Positions 1 to 7,858 of a stretch of DNA of 12,025 nt are shown one piece after another. Positions within the stretch are counted from its first letter, which is position 1, and every line of letters starts with the position of its first letter. Made by a program: the position numbers and the translations under genes. The stretch is from Actinobacteria bacterium 21-64-8 (GTDB lineage Bacteria > Actinomycetota > Acidimicrobiia > Acidimicrobiales > RAAP-2): positions 1 to 12,025 of the forward strand of contig NCBD01000019.1 in NCBI GenBank assembly GCA_002255315.1. Direction: 5' to 3'. Under the pieces are notes generated by a model. That model was not told the DNA's origin and did not search any database. It was given only the letters and a program-made list of their open reading frames with translations.

Positions 1-336
<336 letters not shown>

Positions 337-360
337 GTCGTCGGGCTTGTTTGGGCTGTG

Positions 361-406
361 GCCGTGGCACGGCGACGCGAACGGGCGACTCGTGGGCGCT
401 ACGAGT
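361..406. other. dapB-dapA gap with two short stem-loops
   Basis: The 90-base gap between dapB and dapA has no gene. It holds two small perfect inverted repeats: GCCGT-ggc-ACGGC at 361-373 and ACTCGT-gggcgct-ACGAGT at 388-406. Neither is followed by a T tract, so they are not classic terminators. They could be mRNA structure, a weak attenuator or chance in GC-rich DNA. No clear Shine-Dalgarno sequence precedes the dapA ATG at 427. Confidence 0.25.
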
Positions 407-426
407 GCGACTGGTAACTTCGTTCT

Positions 427-1323
427 ATGAGTGCACCTCGATTTGGCCGCGTCATTACCGCCATGGTGACGCCCTTTGACGAGCGCGGCGCCCTGGATTT
501 CGATGGTGCGCGCACGTTGGCGCGCTATTTGACGAGCCACGGGAGCGAAGCGCTCGTGGTGGCGGGTTCCACGGGTGAGGGCTCCTCGCTCAGCGACGCC
601 GAAAAGCTCGATCTCTTCGCCTGCGTCGCCGAAGCGACGAGCGCCCCCGTCATCGCCGGGTCGAGCTTCGCCAACACGTACCAGTCGGTGGCGCTTACGA
701 AACAGGTCGCCGCGACCGGTGCTCAGGGCGTGCTGGCTACGACTCCGGCCTACGCTCGACCAAGTCAAGCGGGGCTCGCCGCGCACTTGGGGGCCGTGGC
801 TGAGTCGACGACGTTGCCGGTGATGCTCTACGACATCCCCGTGCGAACCGGTCGCAAGTTGCGCGCCGAAACTACCGTTGGCGTCGTCGAGAAACACGCC
901 AACGTCGTCGCGCTGAAGGACGCCTCGGGCGAGTTGCCCGTCGCCGCCCACGTGAAGTCGTCACTCGGTGACGCACTCGATCTCTACAGCGGTGACGACG
1001 CCTGGACGCTCGCGTTCATGGCCATCGGTGCGGTCGGCATCGTCTCGGTCGCCGCGCACTGGGCGGGACCCGAGTTCGCCGCGATGGTCAGTGCCGCGGC
1101 GACGGGTGACTGGGCTCGCGCCCAGGCGCTCAACGAACTGCTCGCGCCGAGTTGTGGTTTTGAGAGCAGTGAGCTCTTCCCTAATCCCGTGCCGACCAAG
1201 GTCATGCTTCGCCTGCTCGGTCTGCACGACGGTGAGTGCCGCTTGCCCCACGTGGGCGCCGAGGGCGCACTCGACGAGCGTGCCAACGACGTACTCGCGC
1301 AGTTGCGGTCTGCTCGTGCCTGA
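427..1323 (+). CDS. dapA: 4-hydroxy-tetrahydrodipicolinate synthase
   Basis: DapA is a cytoplasmic TIM-barrel lyase that condenses pyruvate with L-aspartate semialdehyde, the committed step toward diaminopimelate and lysine. The 298-residue product matches the family length of about 290-300. Visible landmarks are the pyruvate-binding GSTGEG loop (residues 47-52), the catalytic tyrosine in LYDIPVRTG (Y135, with R140 in the substrate-carboxylate position), the Schiff-base lysine in ALKDASG (K164), and the YSGDD segment near 197-201. The ATG at 427 places the N-terminal GRVITAMVTPF strand where it belongs. It lies 90 bases after dapB. Its TGA (1321-1323) overlaps the GTG start of rnj at 1316, which suggests translational coupling. 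The dapA-rnj pairing is common in actinobacteria. Orthology is clear although members of the wider DHDPS family, such as N-acetylneuraminate lyase, share the fold; the adjacent dapB supports DapA. Confidence 0.96.
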   Translation: MSAPRFGRVITAMVTPFDERGALDFDGARTLARYLTSHGSEALVVAGSTGEGSSLSDAEKLDLFACVAEATSAPVIAGSSFANTYQSVALTKQVAATGAQGVLATTPAYARPSQAGLAAHLGAVAESTTLPVMLYDIPVRTGRKLRAETTVGVVEKHANVVALKDASGELPVAAHVKSSLGDALDLYSGDDAWTLAFMAIGAVGIVSVAAHWAGPEFAAMVSAAATGDWARAQALNELLAPSCGFESSELFPNPVPTKVMLRLLGLHDGECRLPHVGAEGALDERANDVLAQLRSARA

Positions 1324-2861
1324 GCACCTGCGCGTCACCTTCCTGGGCGGACTCGGTGAGATCGGTCGTAACTGCCTCGCGCTAGAACAAGACGGGCGCA
1401 TCGTGGTTGTCGACGCGGGATTGATGTTTCCCGAGCCCAATATGTACGGCGTGGACTTGATTCTGCCCGATTTTCGTTGGCTCATCGAACGTCGTGAGCG
1501 CGTTGACGCCATTGTCTTGACTCACGGTCACGAAGACCATACCGGTGCTCTTCGCTACTTAGTAAAAGACGTCAACGTACCAATTTACGGTGCGCCGCTG
1601 ACGGTTGGTTTCGCCCGTCACCGTCTCACTGAAGCGAAGGTCGCAAAAGACCTCACCTTTATCGAAGTAGCCGACGGAGAGCGACGCCGTATTGGGCCCT
1701 TTGAGGTGGAGTTCATCCCCGTCACGCACTCAGTCCCGAGTGCCCACGCGCTCGCTTTTCATACCAAATTGGGCGTCGTCGTGCACTCGGGGGACTTTAA
1801 GTTAGACGCCACGCCCATTGACAATCGTCGCACCGACCTCGCACGGCTCGCCGCGCTCGGCCGAGCGCCGTCTCGTGGTGGCGTGTTTTGCCAGCCACGT
1901 GCACCGCGTTCAGCAGATCATGGACGTCGCCGTGGCGCAAGGACGAAAGATCGCCCTGATGGGGCGCTCGATGGAGGCCAACGTCAAACTCGCGCGCAAA
2001 CTCCACCTCTTAAAGGTGGATCCGGCCGACCTTATTGATATCGAAAACGTCGGGCGCTTTGCCCCGGGCGAGGTGTGCGTGATCTGCACTGGTTCGCAGG
2101 GCGAACCCTTGGCCGCACTGTCGAAACTCTCACGCGGCGACGCGCGCAATTTCGCCGTGGGCCCCGACGACACCGTGATCTTGAGTTCGCACCCCATTCC
2201 GGGCAACGAATGGTCCGTCGGACGAGTGATTGATGACCTGCATCGCGCCGGCACCGAAGTCATTCACTCGGGCCAGGAGCCGGTCCACGCCTCGGGTCAC
2301 GCGCGCCAGGGCGAACTGCGTACCTATCACCAGCTGCTGCGCCCGAAGAACTTCGTTCCCGTGCACGGCGAGTATCGCCACATGGTGCATCACGCCGAGC
2401 TCGCCGTATCGATGGGGCTGAGTTCCTCGCACGTGTTGATCTGTGAAGACGGAGATCAAGTCGAGCTCTCCGCGAAGGGTATTCGCCGCGCCGGCCAAGT
2501 GCCCGCGGGCTTTCACTATATCGACGGCAGCGCCGGTGACCTCGACGAACGGCCCCTCGAAGAGCGCCGCATGCTGGCCGAGTACGGCGTCGTCATGATT
2601 AGCGCCGGGGTCAATCGCCGTAGTGGCGAGCTGAGCCAAGAAGTGATCGTGAGCGCTCGAGGCTGGTTCGAAGGCGAGTCCGATCGAGCGGTGCTGAGCG
2701 CCCTCACCGACGCGGTGCGCGAAGCACTCGTAGTCGCCCTGCGCGAGGGCGAGCGTGACGGCGAAAAGTTGAACAAGGTGACCCAACGCGCCGCGGGACG
2801 CTTGCTCGGCCAGCGTTACCGTCGCCAACCCGTCATCATGCCCTCAATCGTGGTCGGTTAG
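1316..2861 (+). pseudogene. rnj: Ribonuclease J, internal deletion with frameshift
   Basis: Ribonuclease J is a metallo-beta-lactamase/beta-CASP RNase with endonuclease and 5'-3' exonuclease activity in RNA maturation and decay. The 5' part uses GTG at 1316 (VPEHLRVTFLGGLGEIGRN) and runs in frame to about 1861 (182 residues). It contains the metal site THGHEDH (H70, H72, D74, H75), the histidine of PVTHS (H138) and the aspartate of HSGDFK (D160). Family sequence then resumes in another frame at about 1863 (ERRLVVACFASHVHRVQQ) and continues to TAG at 2859-2861 (332 residues), including the beta-CASP histidines in HASGH (codon 2298-2300) and PVHGE (2364-2366). Roughly 40 residues carrying the SDSTN-type motif are absent between the halves: 182 plus 332 is 514, against about 555 usual. 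Read literally, the gene encodes only a truncated product with an unrelated tail to 2038. No other stop or frame break is seen, so the lesion is recent or a sequencing/assembly error. Confidence 0.85.
1853..1868. repeat. Perfect 16-base palindrome at the rnj junction
   Basis: The bases GCGCTCGG/CCGAGCGC form a perfect inverted repeat with no spacer, centred between 1860 and 1861. This is exactly where the rnj frame switches and conserved sequence is lost. Such a palindrome would result if a segment flanked by GCGCTCGG and CCGAGCGC had been removed cleanly. Similar-length palindromes also occur by chance in alanine-coding tracts of this GC-rich window, so the causal link is inference. Confidence 0.7.
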
Positions 2862-3625
2862 TCCTTCTGCGGTTCGCCGTGGTCGGCGTTGCGGCGCCCG
2901 ACACGCCAGAACGATTTCACTTGAATCGCGTCGTCGTCCAGGCCCCGATCACGTAACGCGGCCGCGAGCACCTTGGTGACGTGAAACTCTCCAAAGAGAT
3001 AAGCGTGTCCCTCGTCGGGAGGGAAGGCGAACGACGACAGGGCGCTCAACATGCCCGTGGCGTCGTCGAGGGCGCGACCCTGGCGATCAATGAAGATTCC
3101 GGTGACGCCGAGTCCCTCGTCAAAGTCTGCGGTCAGCGCGTCGTCGGCGTGGTCGATTTCGACGATGAAAATTGCCCGTCCCGGCACCTCGATCTCGCGC
3201 GCCATTCGGTAGAAAACGCCGAGTCCGCTGACGTCGCCCATGAAGAGGTGCCAGTCGGCGAGGGGGTCGAGGACGATCTTGCCCCGCGGCCCTACGACGT
3301 CGACGGGGTCACCGGCGAGCGCTTCGACGGCCCAGCGAACGCCCGGTCCGTCGTGGTCGGTCGTGACCCAAAGCGTGAGCTCGTTTCGCGCAACGTCGAG
3401 GCCCTGCACGCTGTAGCGGCGCCGTATCGCGCGTCCGTGGTCATCGATGAGACGAATCATGACGTCGTTGCCGGCCACTCCCGCGAGCAGCGTCGCGTCG
3501 CCGACGAGGCGTACTTCTCGTACGCAACTCGAGCGAGGCACCGACGAGACGACGTGCATAACGCGCGCGTGCGCACCAAGACGCGCCGCGAGTTCGACGG
3601 AGCTCGGATCGGGCGAGGAAGCCAT
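2858..3625 (-). CDS. Siderophore-interacting family FAD-binding protein
   Basis: The 255-residue product belongs to the siderophore-interacting protein (SIP/ViuB-like) family, cytoplasmic flavoproteins that use NAD(P)H to reduce and release iron from ferric siderophores. It has the two expected domains. The N-terminal FAD-binding barrel (about residues 20-118) carries the flavin motif RRRYSVQG (68-75) and VVGPRGK (110-116). The C-terminal nucleotide-binding domain starts with HLFMGDVSGLGVFYRM (126-141) and ends with YLFGEFHVTKVLAAALR and SFWRVGRRN (238-246), the counterpart of the usual YWRxGR ending. It has no signal peptide or membrane segment. It starts 25 bases after the FUSC gene on the same strand, so the two are probably co-transcribed. 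Its TAA (complement of 2858-2860) overlaps the rnj TAG on the other strand. No siderophore synthesis or uptake genes are nearby, so the physiological substrate is unknown. Confidence 0.85.
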   Translation of the reverse strand: MASSPDPSSVELAARLGAHARVMHVVSSVPRSSCVREVRLVGDATLLAGVAGNDVMIRLIDDHGRAIRRRYSVQGLDVARNELTLWVTTDHDGPGVRWAVEALAGDPVDVVGPRGKIVLDPLADWHLFMGDVSGLGVFYRMAREIEVPGRAIFIVEIDHADDALTADFDEGLGVTGIFIDRQGRALDDATGMLSALSSFAFPPDEGHAYLFGEFHVTKVLAAALRDRGLDDDAIQVKSFWRVGRRNADHGEPQKD

Positions 3626-3650
3626 TGACGTAGCCTAGTGAGCGCTCTCG

Positions 3651-5333
3651 TTAGGGCGAACTGAGCAATTCGACCGTCGTGGCGTCAATAGCTCCTTCGA
3701 TGTCGTTGAGTTCATCCGTGAGGTATTGGTCACGGTGGCGAACTTCGCGTCGATGGTCGCGCTGGGCGCTGGCCAGGGCTCCGCGCGCGCTCGCCACCGC
3801 GCGAAGCGCGTCACGTCGCAGGCGATGACGACGTAAGACGTCATCGACAGTGGCGTCGCGTCGATAGATGAGCGCGGCTTGACGAGCGGCGTCAATGAGT
3901 TGACGCGGTCGAAGTGAGGGCGCGCGTGACCACATAAAAAAGTCCATGACGAGCACAATGAGTGCCGCGAGCACGGTGTCGATGACGCGCGGCACGAAGA
4001 GGTTCTGGTCGGGACGCAGCGCGCTGACCACGACAAAGACAATGGGGGTAAAGGCCACGACGGTCAACGCGTGGCTCTTGCGCGCGGCCCACGGCACCGC
4101 CCCAGCCATGACGCACGACAGGCCAATCAAGAGCAGCACCGGGTTGCCGAGCGCCGCCGCCGCGGCGGCGATCAGCGTGCCAAGCGCCGTGCCCACCGTG
4201 CGCGCGAGCGCTCGTTGGGCGACGCTGCCCAGATCGGGGCGAAAGATGAAAGCGACCGCGAGCGGCAGCCAAAAGGCGTGCGTGCCCCCGCGAAACATCG
4301 ACAGTCCCGTTGCCACTTCGACGGCCGCGGTCAAGAGCGCGGCGAAGCGGAGTCGATCTCGCGGTGGTAGGTGGGTTCGCGCGCTCACGAAGGGCGTGCG
4401 ACGGGTGAGCGTCGTGACGTCGGGCGCGCGCAACGCAGCGCGCCATGCGCTCGCCACGTCGCTCGCCGCGGTGTTCTCGCGTCGAAGTTGACGAAGTTGG
4501 TTCACCGCGCCAATTGCGCCCACGGTCTCGAGTCGCTGGGCGACGTCACGCATCGCAGGTCCGATCGCGGAGTCAACGGGCACGCGGCGGCCCACCACGA
4601 GCGAGACAACTTCTCCGCATTGCAGCGCGACGACGAGGGCTTGGCGCAGGGCGAGAAGTTCACCGTCTGGATGGACGGGGCGTCGAGCGCGAGCCCGAGC
4701 GCGAGTGGCGTCGTCTGAGCCAATGACGTCTTGGGCGGAGTCGAGCGCGGCGACCGTTCGAGCACGTACTTGGGTGAAGTTCTCCTGGCCAATGGCGTCA
4801 AAGAGATCGGCCACCGAACGGTAGGCCTGGGCCAGGACACTTCGCTGATTTCGGCGCGCGTTGCGACGATCCATGACCAAGGCGGTGAGGTAGACCCATC
4901 CGGCTCCGACGCCGATGAGCACCGCGGTCTGGAGTTGACGTCCGCTAAAGGCAACGCCCGCACCGACGATTGATCCGACGGCCAGGTACGAGCCGGCCGA
5001 GGGGTAGTTCGACGCTTCGAGCAGACCGGCGAGAAAGGCCATGACGCCGTAGAGCACGAAGACCGAGGTCTTCGCGGGAAAGAGTGCCACGTACGTCGAG
5101 CCCAGGGTGACGCCCACGACCGACGCTATTCCCACGGAGCGAAGTCGCGCTGCACGAATGGGCCACTGATCGAGTCCATCTTGACTGATTGCCCAGAGTG
5201 CGCCGAGCGCCAGGACGGTACTGTCGAGCTTCGCGGGCGACCAGAGACCGAGCACGAGCAGTGTGGTCATGCAAAAGGCCGCACGAAGCGAGAGGCGAAC
5301 CTCGGGCGAGTCGAGTGCTCGAACTGGTTTCAT
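3651..5333 (-). CDS. FUSC family integral membrane protein
   Basis: This 560-residue protein has the architecture of the FUSC (fusaric acid resistance-like, aromatic acid exporter) superfamily: two hydrophobic halves separated by a soluble, alanine/arginine-rich, largely helical segment. The first membrane half covers about residues 14-154 and ends at the basic stretch MDRRNARRNQR. The soluble middle covers about 160-320. The second half (about 328-468) contains the diagnostic FWLPLAVAFIFRPDLGSV (354-371) and the RTVGTALGTLIAA segment (378-390). It is followed by a soluble helical tail rich in charged residues (about 470-560). ATG at 5331-5333 gives a short basic lead (MKPVRALD) before the first helix. 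Family members are linked to export of aromatic acids or related small molecules, but the substrate here cannot be told. It is transcribed away from ftsK and probably together with the downstream flavoprotein gene. Confidence 0.85.
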   Translation of the reverse strand: MKPVRALDSPEVRLSLRAAFCMTTLLVLGLWSPAKLDSTVLALGALWAISQDGLDQWPIRAARLRSVGIASVVGVTLGSTYVALFPAKTSVFVLYGVMAFLAGLLEASNYPSAGSYLAVGSIVGAGVAFSGRQLQTAVLIGVGAGWVYLTALVMDRRNARRNQRSVLAQAYRSVADLFDAIGQENFTQVRARTVAALDSAQDVIGSDDATRARARARRPVHPDGELLALRQALVVALQCGEVVSLVVGRRVPVDSAIGPAMRDVAQRLETVGAIGAVNQLRQLRRENTAASDVASAWRAALRAPDVTTLTRRTPFVSARTHLPPRDRLRFAALLTAAVEVATGLSMFRGGTHAFWLPLAVAFIFRPDLGSVAQRALARTVGTALGTLIAAAAAALGNPVLLLIGLSCVMAGAVPWAARKSHALTVVAFTPIVFVVVSALRPDQNLFVPRVIDTVLAALIVLVMDFFMWSRAPSLRPRQLIDAARQAALIYRRDATVDDVLRRHRLRRDALRAVASARGALASAQRDHRREVRHRDQYLTDELNDIEGAIDATTVELLSSP

Positions 5334-5476
5334 GACCCGCGTGCGATCACTCGTAGTGCACCAAGGAGCGGTCGCAAGGGGTGCGCACCTTGCTCATCCT
5401 AGGCAGTGCGGGTGGGGGCGAATTGGCGATTCCACGAGGCGTGGCGCGAGAAATAGGTGTGACGTCAGTAAGTTGG
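5334..5476. promoter_or_regulatory. Divergent FUSC / ftsK intergenic region
   Basis: This 143-base gap separates two divergently transcribed genes, so it must hold the promoter for the FUSC unit (- strand) and very probably the one for the ftsK unit (+ strand). I could not assign convincing -35/-10 pairs by eye. It contains the palindrome GGTGCGCACC (5380-5389) and a short hairpin CCACG-agg-CGTGG (5432-5444). A purine-rich AAGGAG at 5363-5368 lies 12 bases before an in-frame GTG at 5381 that could extend FtsK by 32 residues, but that extension shows no family resemblance. Confidence 0.55.
5380..5389. repeat. 10-base palindrome, possible operator
   Basis: GGTGCGCACC is a perfect inverted repeat, flanked by AAGG on the left and TT on the right, so that with one extra G it extends to a longer near-dyad. 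It lies between divergent genes, where an operator would be placed, but no regulator gene is adjacent and chance is possible. Confidence 0.25.
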
Positions 5477-7852
5477 ATGGTTGTGGCGAGCGCACGACAC
5501 TCCAAATCTCCGGTGAAAAAGACCGCGAAACGCACCGCGGCACCGGCGCGCGAGACACTGTGGCAACGTCACGCGCGCGATCTAAGGATTGTGGCACTGA
5601 TCGTCGTGGGACTCTTCGTCGTGCTTGCGGAAGGCCACGCGCTCGGACCACTCGGTCGCGCCATTTCGACGGGTCTGGCGCAGCTGCTGGGCGTGGGGCG
5701 TTTCGTCTTGCCGGTGCTGTTGATTGGTCTCGGCGTGGTCTTCGTCGTGGCCAAGGCGGACGTGGATCGAGCCCGAGTGAGCTGGAGTCTCGGCCTGGGA
5801 CTGGTGGGCATCAGTGGGTTGGCCGACCTCGACGTGGGGCGTCTGTCACTGCACGCCACCACCAGCGAACTCGCCCACGGTGGCGGGTGGCTGGGCGTCA
5901 TGGTGGGCGGCGCACTGGCGCGCGTCATTGGTGACGCGGGAGCGGTGGTCGTGCTCGTGGCCATTTTGGTCGTGACGGTCATGATCGCCACGTCCATTGG
6001 ACTGCGCGCCCTTGCCGCCGGTCTGGTTCGAACGGTGCGCTTCGTCGCGCGATTGCTGGGGCGATGGTGGACTGCTCGACCGGTGCGCGACGTAGGCTAC
6101 GACCGTCGAGACGAACCGCTCGAAGCGTCTCCGGGTGAGCAGGACTCCCTCGCGCCTCCGTCTGAAGAGGAATTTGACGAGCAGTACTTCGACGCCGCCG
6201 ACGCCGATGAGCCCACGGTCGATGAGTTCGTTGCCGAAACCGACGACGAATGGTACGAGGCCACGAGCGAAGTGGCACTCGTCGAGGCGGCGCACGAACC
6301 CGCGCCGCTCGCGAGCGTGAGCGCTGAAACGACACCGAGTCACTGGGAGTTGCCGTCGCTGAGTCTGCTCCAGCGCACGCGCGACCAGCGCCAGGACCGT
6401 AGCGCGATCGAAGCGGCGGGTGGCGAGCTCGTCGACGCCTTGAGCGCGCACGGTGTCGAGACGACGTTGCTGGGCTTTACGGTTGGCCCGACCGTGACTC
6501 GATTCGAACTCGAGCTCGGCCCCGGCGTCAAAGTGTCGCGAGTGACCTCGTTGAATAAAGACATTGCCTACGCGATGGCCTCGCCCGACGTTCGCATTCT
6601 GGCCCCCATTCCTGGACGCTCCGCCATCGGTGTCGAGGTGCCCAATCGCCAGCGAACGCTGGTGGCCCTCGGAGATCTCTTGAACTCCGAGGAGGCGACG
6701 TCGGCGACCCACCCTCTCGACGTGCCGATTGGACGAGATATTTCGGGTAAGACCGTCGTGGTCAATTTGGGCGAAATGCCCCACGTCTTGATTTCTGGCG
6801 CGACGGGCGCGGGCAAGAGTTCGTGCATCAACTCACTCATCACGGCGCTCGTGATGCGCGCCAGCCCCGATCAACTTCGACTCTTGCTTGTCGACCCTAA
6901 ACGCGTTGAGATGGGCCAGTACAACGACTTGCCGCACCTGCTTTCACCAGTGGTGGTCGATCCGAAGAAGGCGGCGGGCGCCTTGAACTGGGCGGTGCGC
7001 GAAATGGAGCGTCGCTACGATCTCCTCGCCGAATCGGGGGCTCGTGACCTCACGAGTTATCAACAAATGGTCGCGCGCGGTGAGTTGCGTCCCGGACCCA
7101 GCGACGCCCAACTCATCGCCGACGTCCTAGAGCACGCCGCGGGCGTCGTCAGTGACGTGCCCGCCCCCAAGGAACCAGAGACGTTGCCGTACATCGTCAT
7201 CGTGGTAGACGAACTGAATGACCTCATGATGGTCGCCGCGCGTGACGTCGAAGAGTCCGTCGTGCGTATCGCTCAAATGGCCCGCGCCGTCGGAATTCAT
7301 CTCGTACTCGCGACCCAGCGACCCAGCGTCGATGTGATCACCGGCGTCATCAAAGCCAACATTCCCAGCCGCATGGCGTTCGCCGTTTCGTCGCTGGCCG
7401 ACAGTCGCGTCATCTTGGACCAAGCGGGCGCGGAGCGCCTCATTGGCAAGGGCGACATGTTGATGGTGACGGCGTCGAGCAACGTCGCACGCCGACTGCA
7501 GTCGCCGTGGGTCTCCGAAGACGAGGTGCGACGAGTGGTCGAAGCGTGGCGCGCGCAGGGTGGTCGTCGCGAGAGCGTAGTCGCCCTTGACGTCCCTTCT
7601 CGCCACGGCGCGAGCAGTGCAGGGGGTGGTGACGACGACGACGAAGTGTTGCGTCAGGCCCGCGAACTGGTCATTCGTACGCAGTCTGGTTCGACGTCGA
7701 TGTTGCAGCGAAAGCTGCGAGTGGGATTTGCGCGGGCGGGCCGAATTATGGATGAACTGGAAAATGAGGGTGTCGTCGCCCCGGGCGATGGTTCAAAGGC
7801 GCGCAAAGTACTCATCACGCCCGACGAGTACGACCAACAGACGTCGCTGTAG
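5477..7852 (+). CDS. ftsK: DNA translocase FtsK
   Basis: FtsK is the septum-anchored ATPase that pumps chromosomal DNA and coordinates dimer resolution with division. With ATG at 5477 the product is 791 residues and begins with a short basic lead (residues 1-35). Membrane helices follow at about 36-52, 74-92, 102-118 and 152-176, then a linker with a strongly acidic stretch (about 205-280). The motor domain has SGATGAGKSS (Walker A, G441-S448), LLLVDPKRVEM, IVIVVDELNDLMM (Walker B, D578), ATQRPSVDVITG and the DSRVILDQ segment. A DDDD-containing spacer leads to the C-terminal gamma winged helix (about 722-785; SGSTSMLQRKLRVGFARA, DGSKARKVL) that reads KOPS-like sites. An upstream GTG at 5381 would add 32 residues; I prefer 5477 because the lead then resembles other FtsK proteins. 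Walker B usually reads DELADL. An apparent extra segment precedes it. It heads a close-packed gene set. Confidence 0.96.
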   Translation: MVVASARHSKSPVKKTAKRTAAPARETLWQRHARDLRIVALIVVGLFVVLAEGHALGPLGRAISTGLAQLLGVGRFVLPVLLIGLGVVFVVAKADVDRARVSWSLGLGLVGISGLADLDVGRLSLHATTSELAHGGGWLGVMVGGALARVIGDAGAVVVLVAILVVTVMIATSIGLRALAAGLVRTVRFVARLLGRWWTARPVRDVGYDRRDEPLEASPGEQDSLAPPSEEEFDEQYFDAADADEPTVDEFVAETDDEWYEATSEVALVEAAHEPAPLASVSAETTPSHWELPSLSLLQRTRDQRQDRSAIEAAGGELVDALSAHGVETTLLGFTVGPTVTRFELELGPGVKVSRVTSLNKDIAYAMASPDVRILAPIPGRSAIGVEVPNRQRTLVALGDLLNSEEATSATHPLDVPIGRDISGKTVVVNLGEMPHVLISGATGAGKSSCINSLITALVMRASPDQLRLLLVDPKRVEMGQYNDLPHLLSPVVVDPKKAAGALNWAVREMERRYDLLAESGARDLTSYQQMVARGELRPGPSDAQLIADVLEHAAGVVSDVPAPKEPETLPYIVIVVDELNDLMMVAARDVEESVVRIAQMARAVGIHLVLATQRPSVDVITGVIKANIPSRMAFAVSSLADSRVILDQAGAERLIGKGDMLMVTASSNVARRLQSPWVSEDEVRRVVEAWRAQGGRRESVVALDVPSRHGASSAGGGDDDDEVLRQARELVIRTQSGSTSMLQRKLRVGFARAGRIMDELENEGVVAPGDGSKARKVLITPDEYDQQTSL

Positions 7853-7858
7853 TTCGTG

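Noticed and set aside
337..426. A terminator after dapB
   Set aside because: Two short stem-loops are present but neither has a following T tract, and dapA is the expected operon partner downstream.
1856..1866. Programmed frameshift or ribosomal bypassing in rnj
   Set aside because: A recoding event would leave all conserved residues encoded. Here about 40 residues with a conserved motif are missing altogether, and no slippery site is visible at the junction.
1818..2861. Reading the downstream RNase J part as an independent gene starting with ATG 1818
   Set aside because: The first codons after that ATG come from the other frame of the upstream half and are not family sequence; the frame only becomes RNase J at about 1863. 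It is the 3' half of a broken gene.
2981..3628. 215-codon open frame on + strand opposite the flavoprotein gene
   Set aside because: It is the antisense shadow of a well-supported gene; its translation is charged, low-complexity and matches no family I recognise. Long antisense frames are expected in GC-rich DNA.
4155..4170. 16-base palindrome of CGC/GCG triplets in the FUSC gene
   Set aside because: It encodes a run of alanines in a membrane helix, and simple GCC/GCG codon repetition explains it. A similar one lies in the thrB alanine run near 9345-9360.
5846..6784. 312-codon open frame on - strand inside ftsK
   Set aside because: Antisense to conserved FtsK coding sequence; the arginine/histidine-rich translation is typical of a shadow frame.
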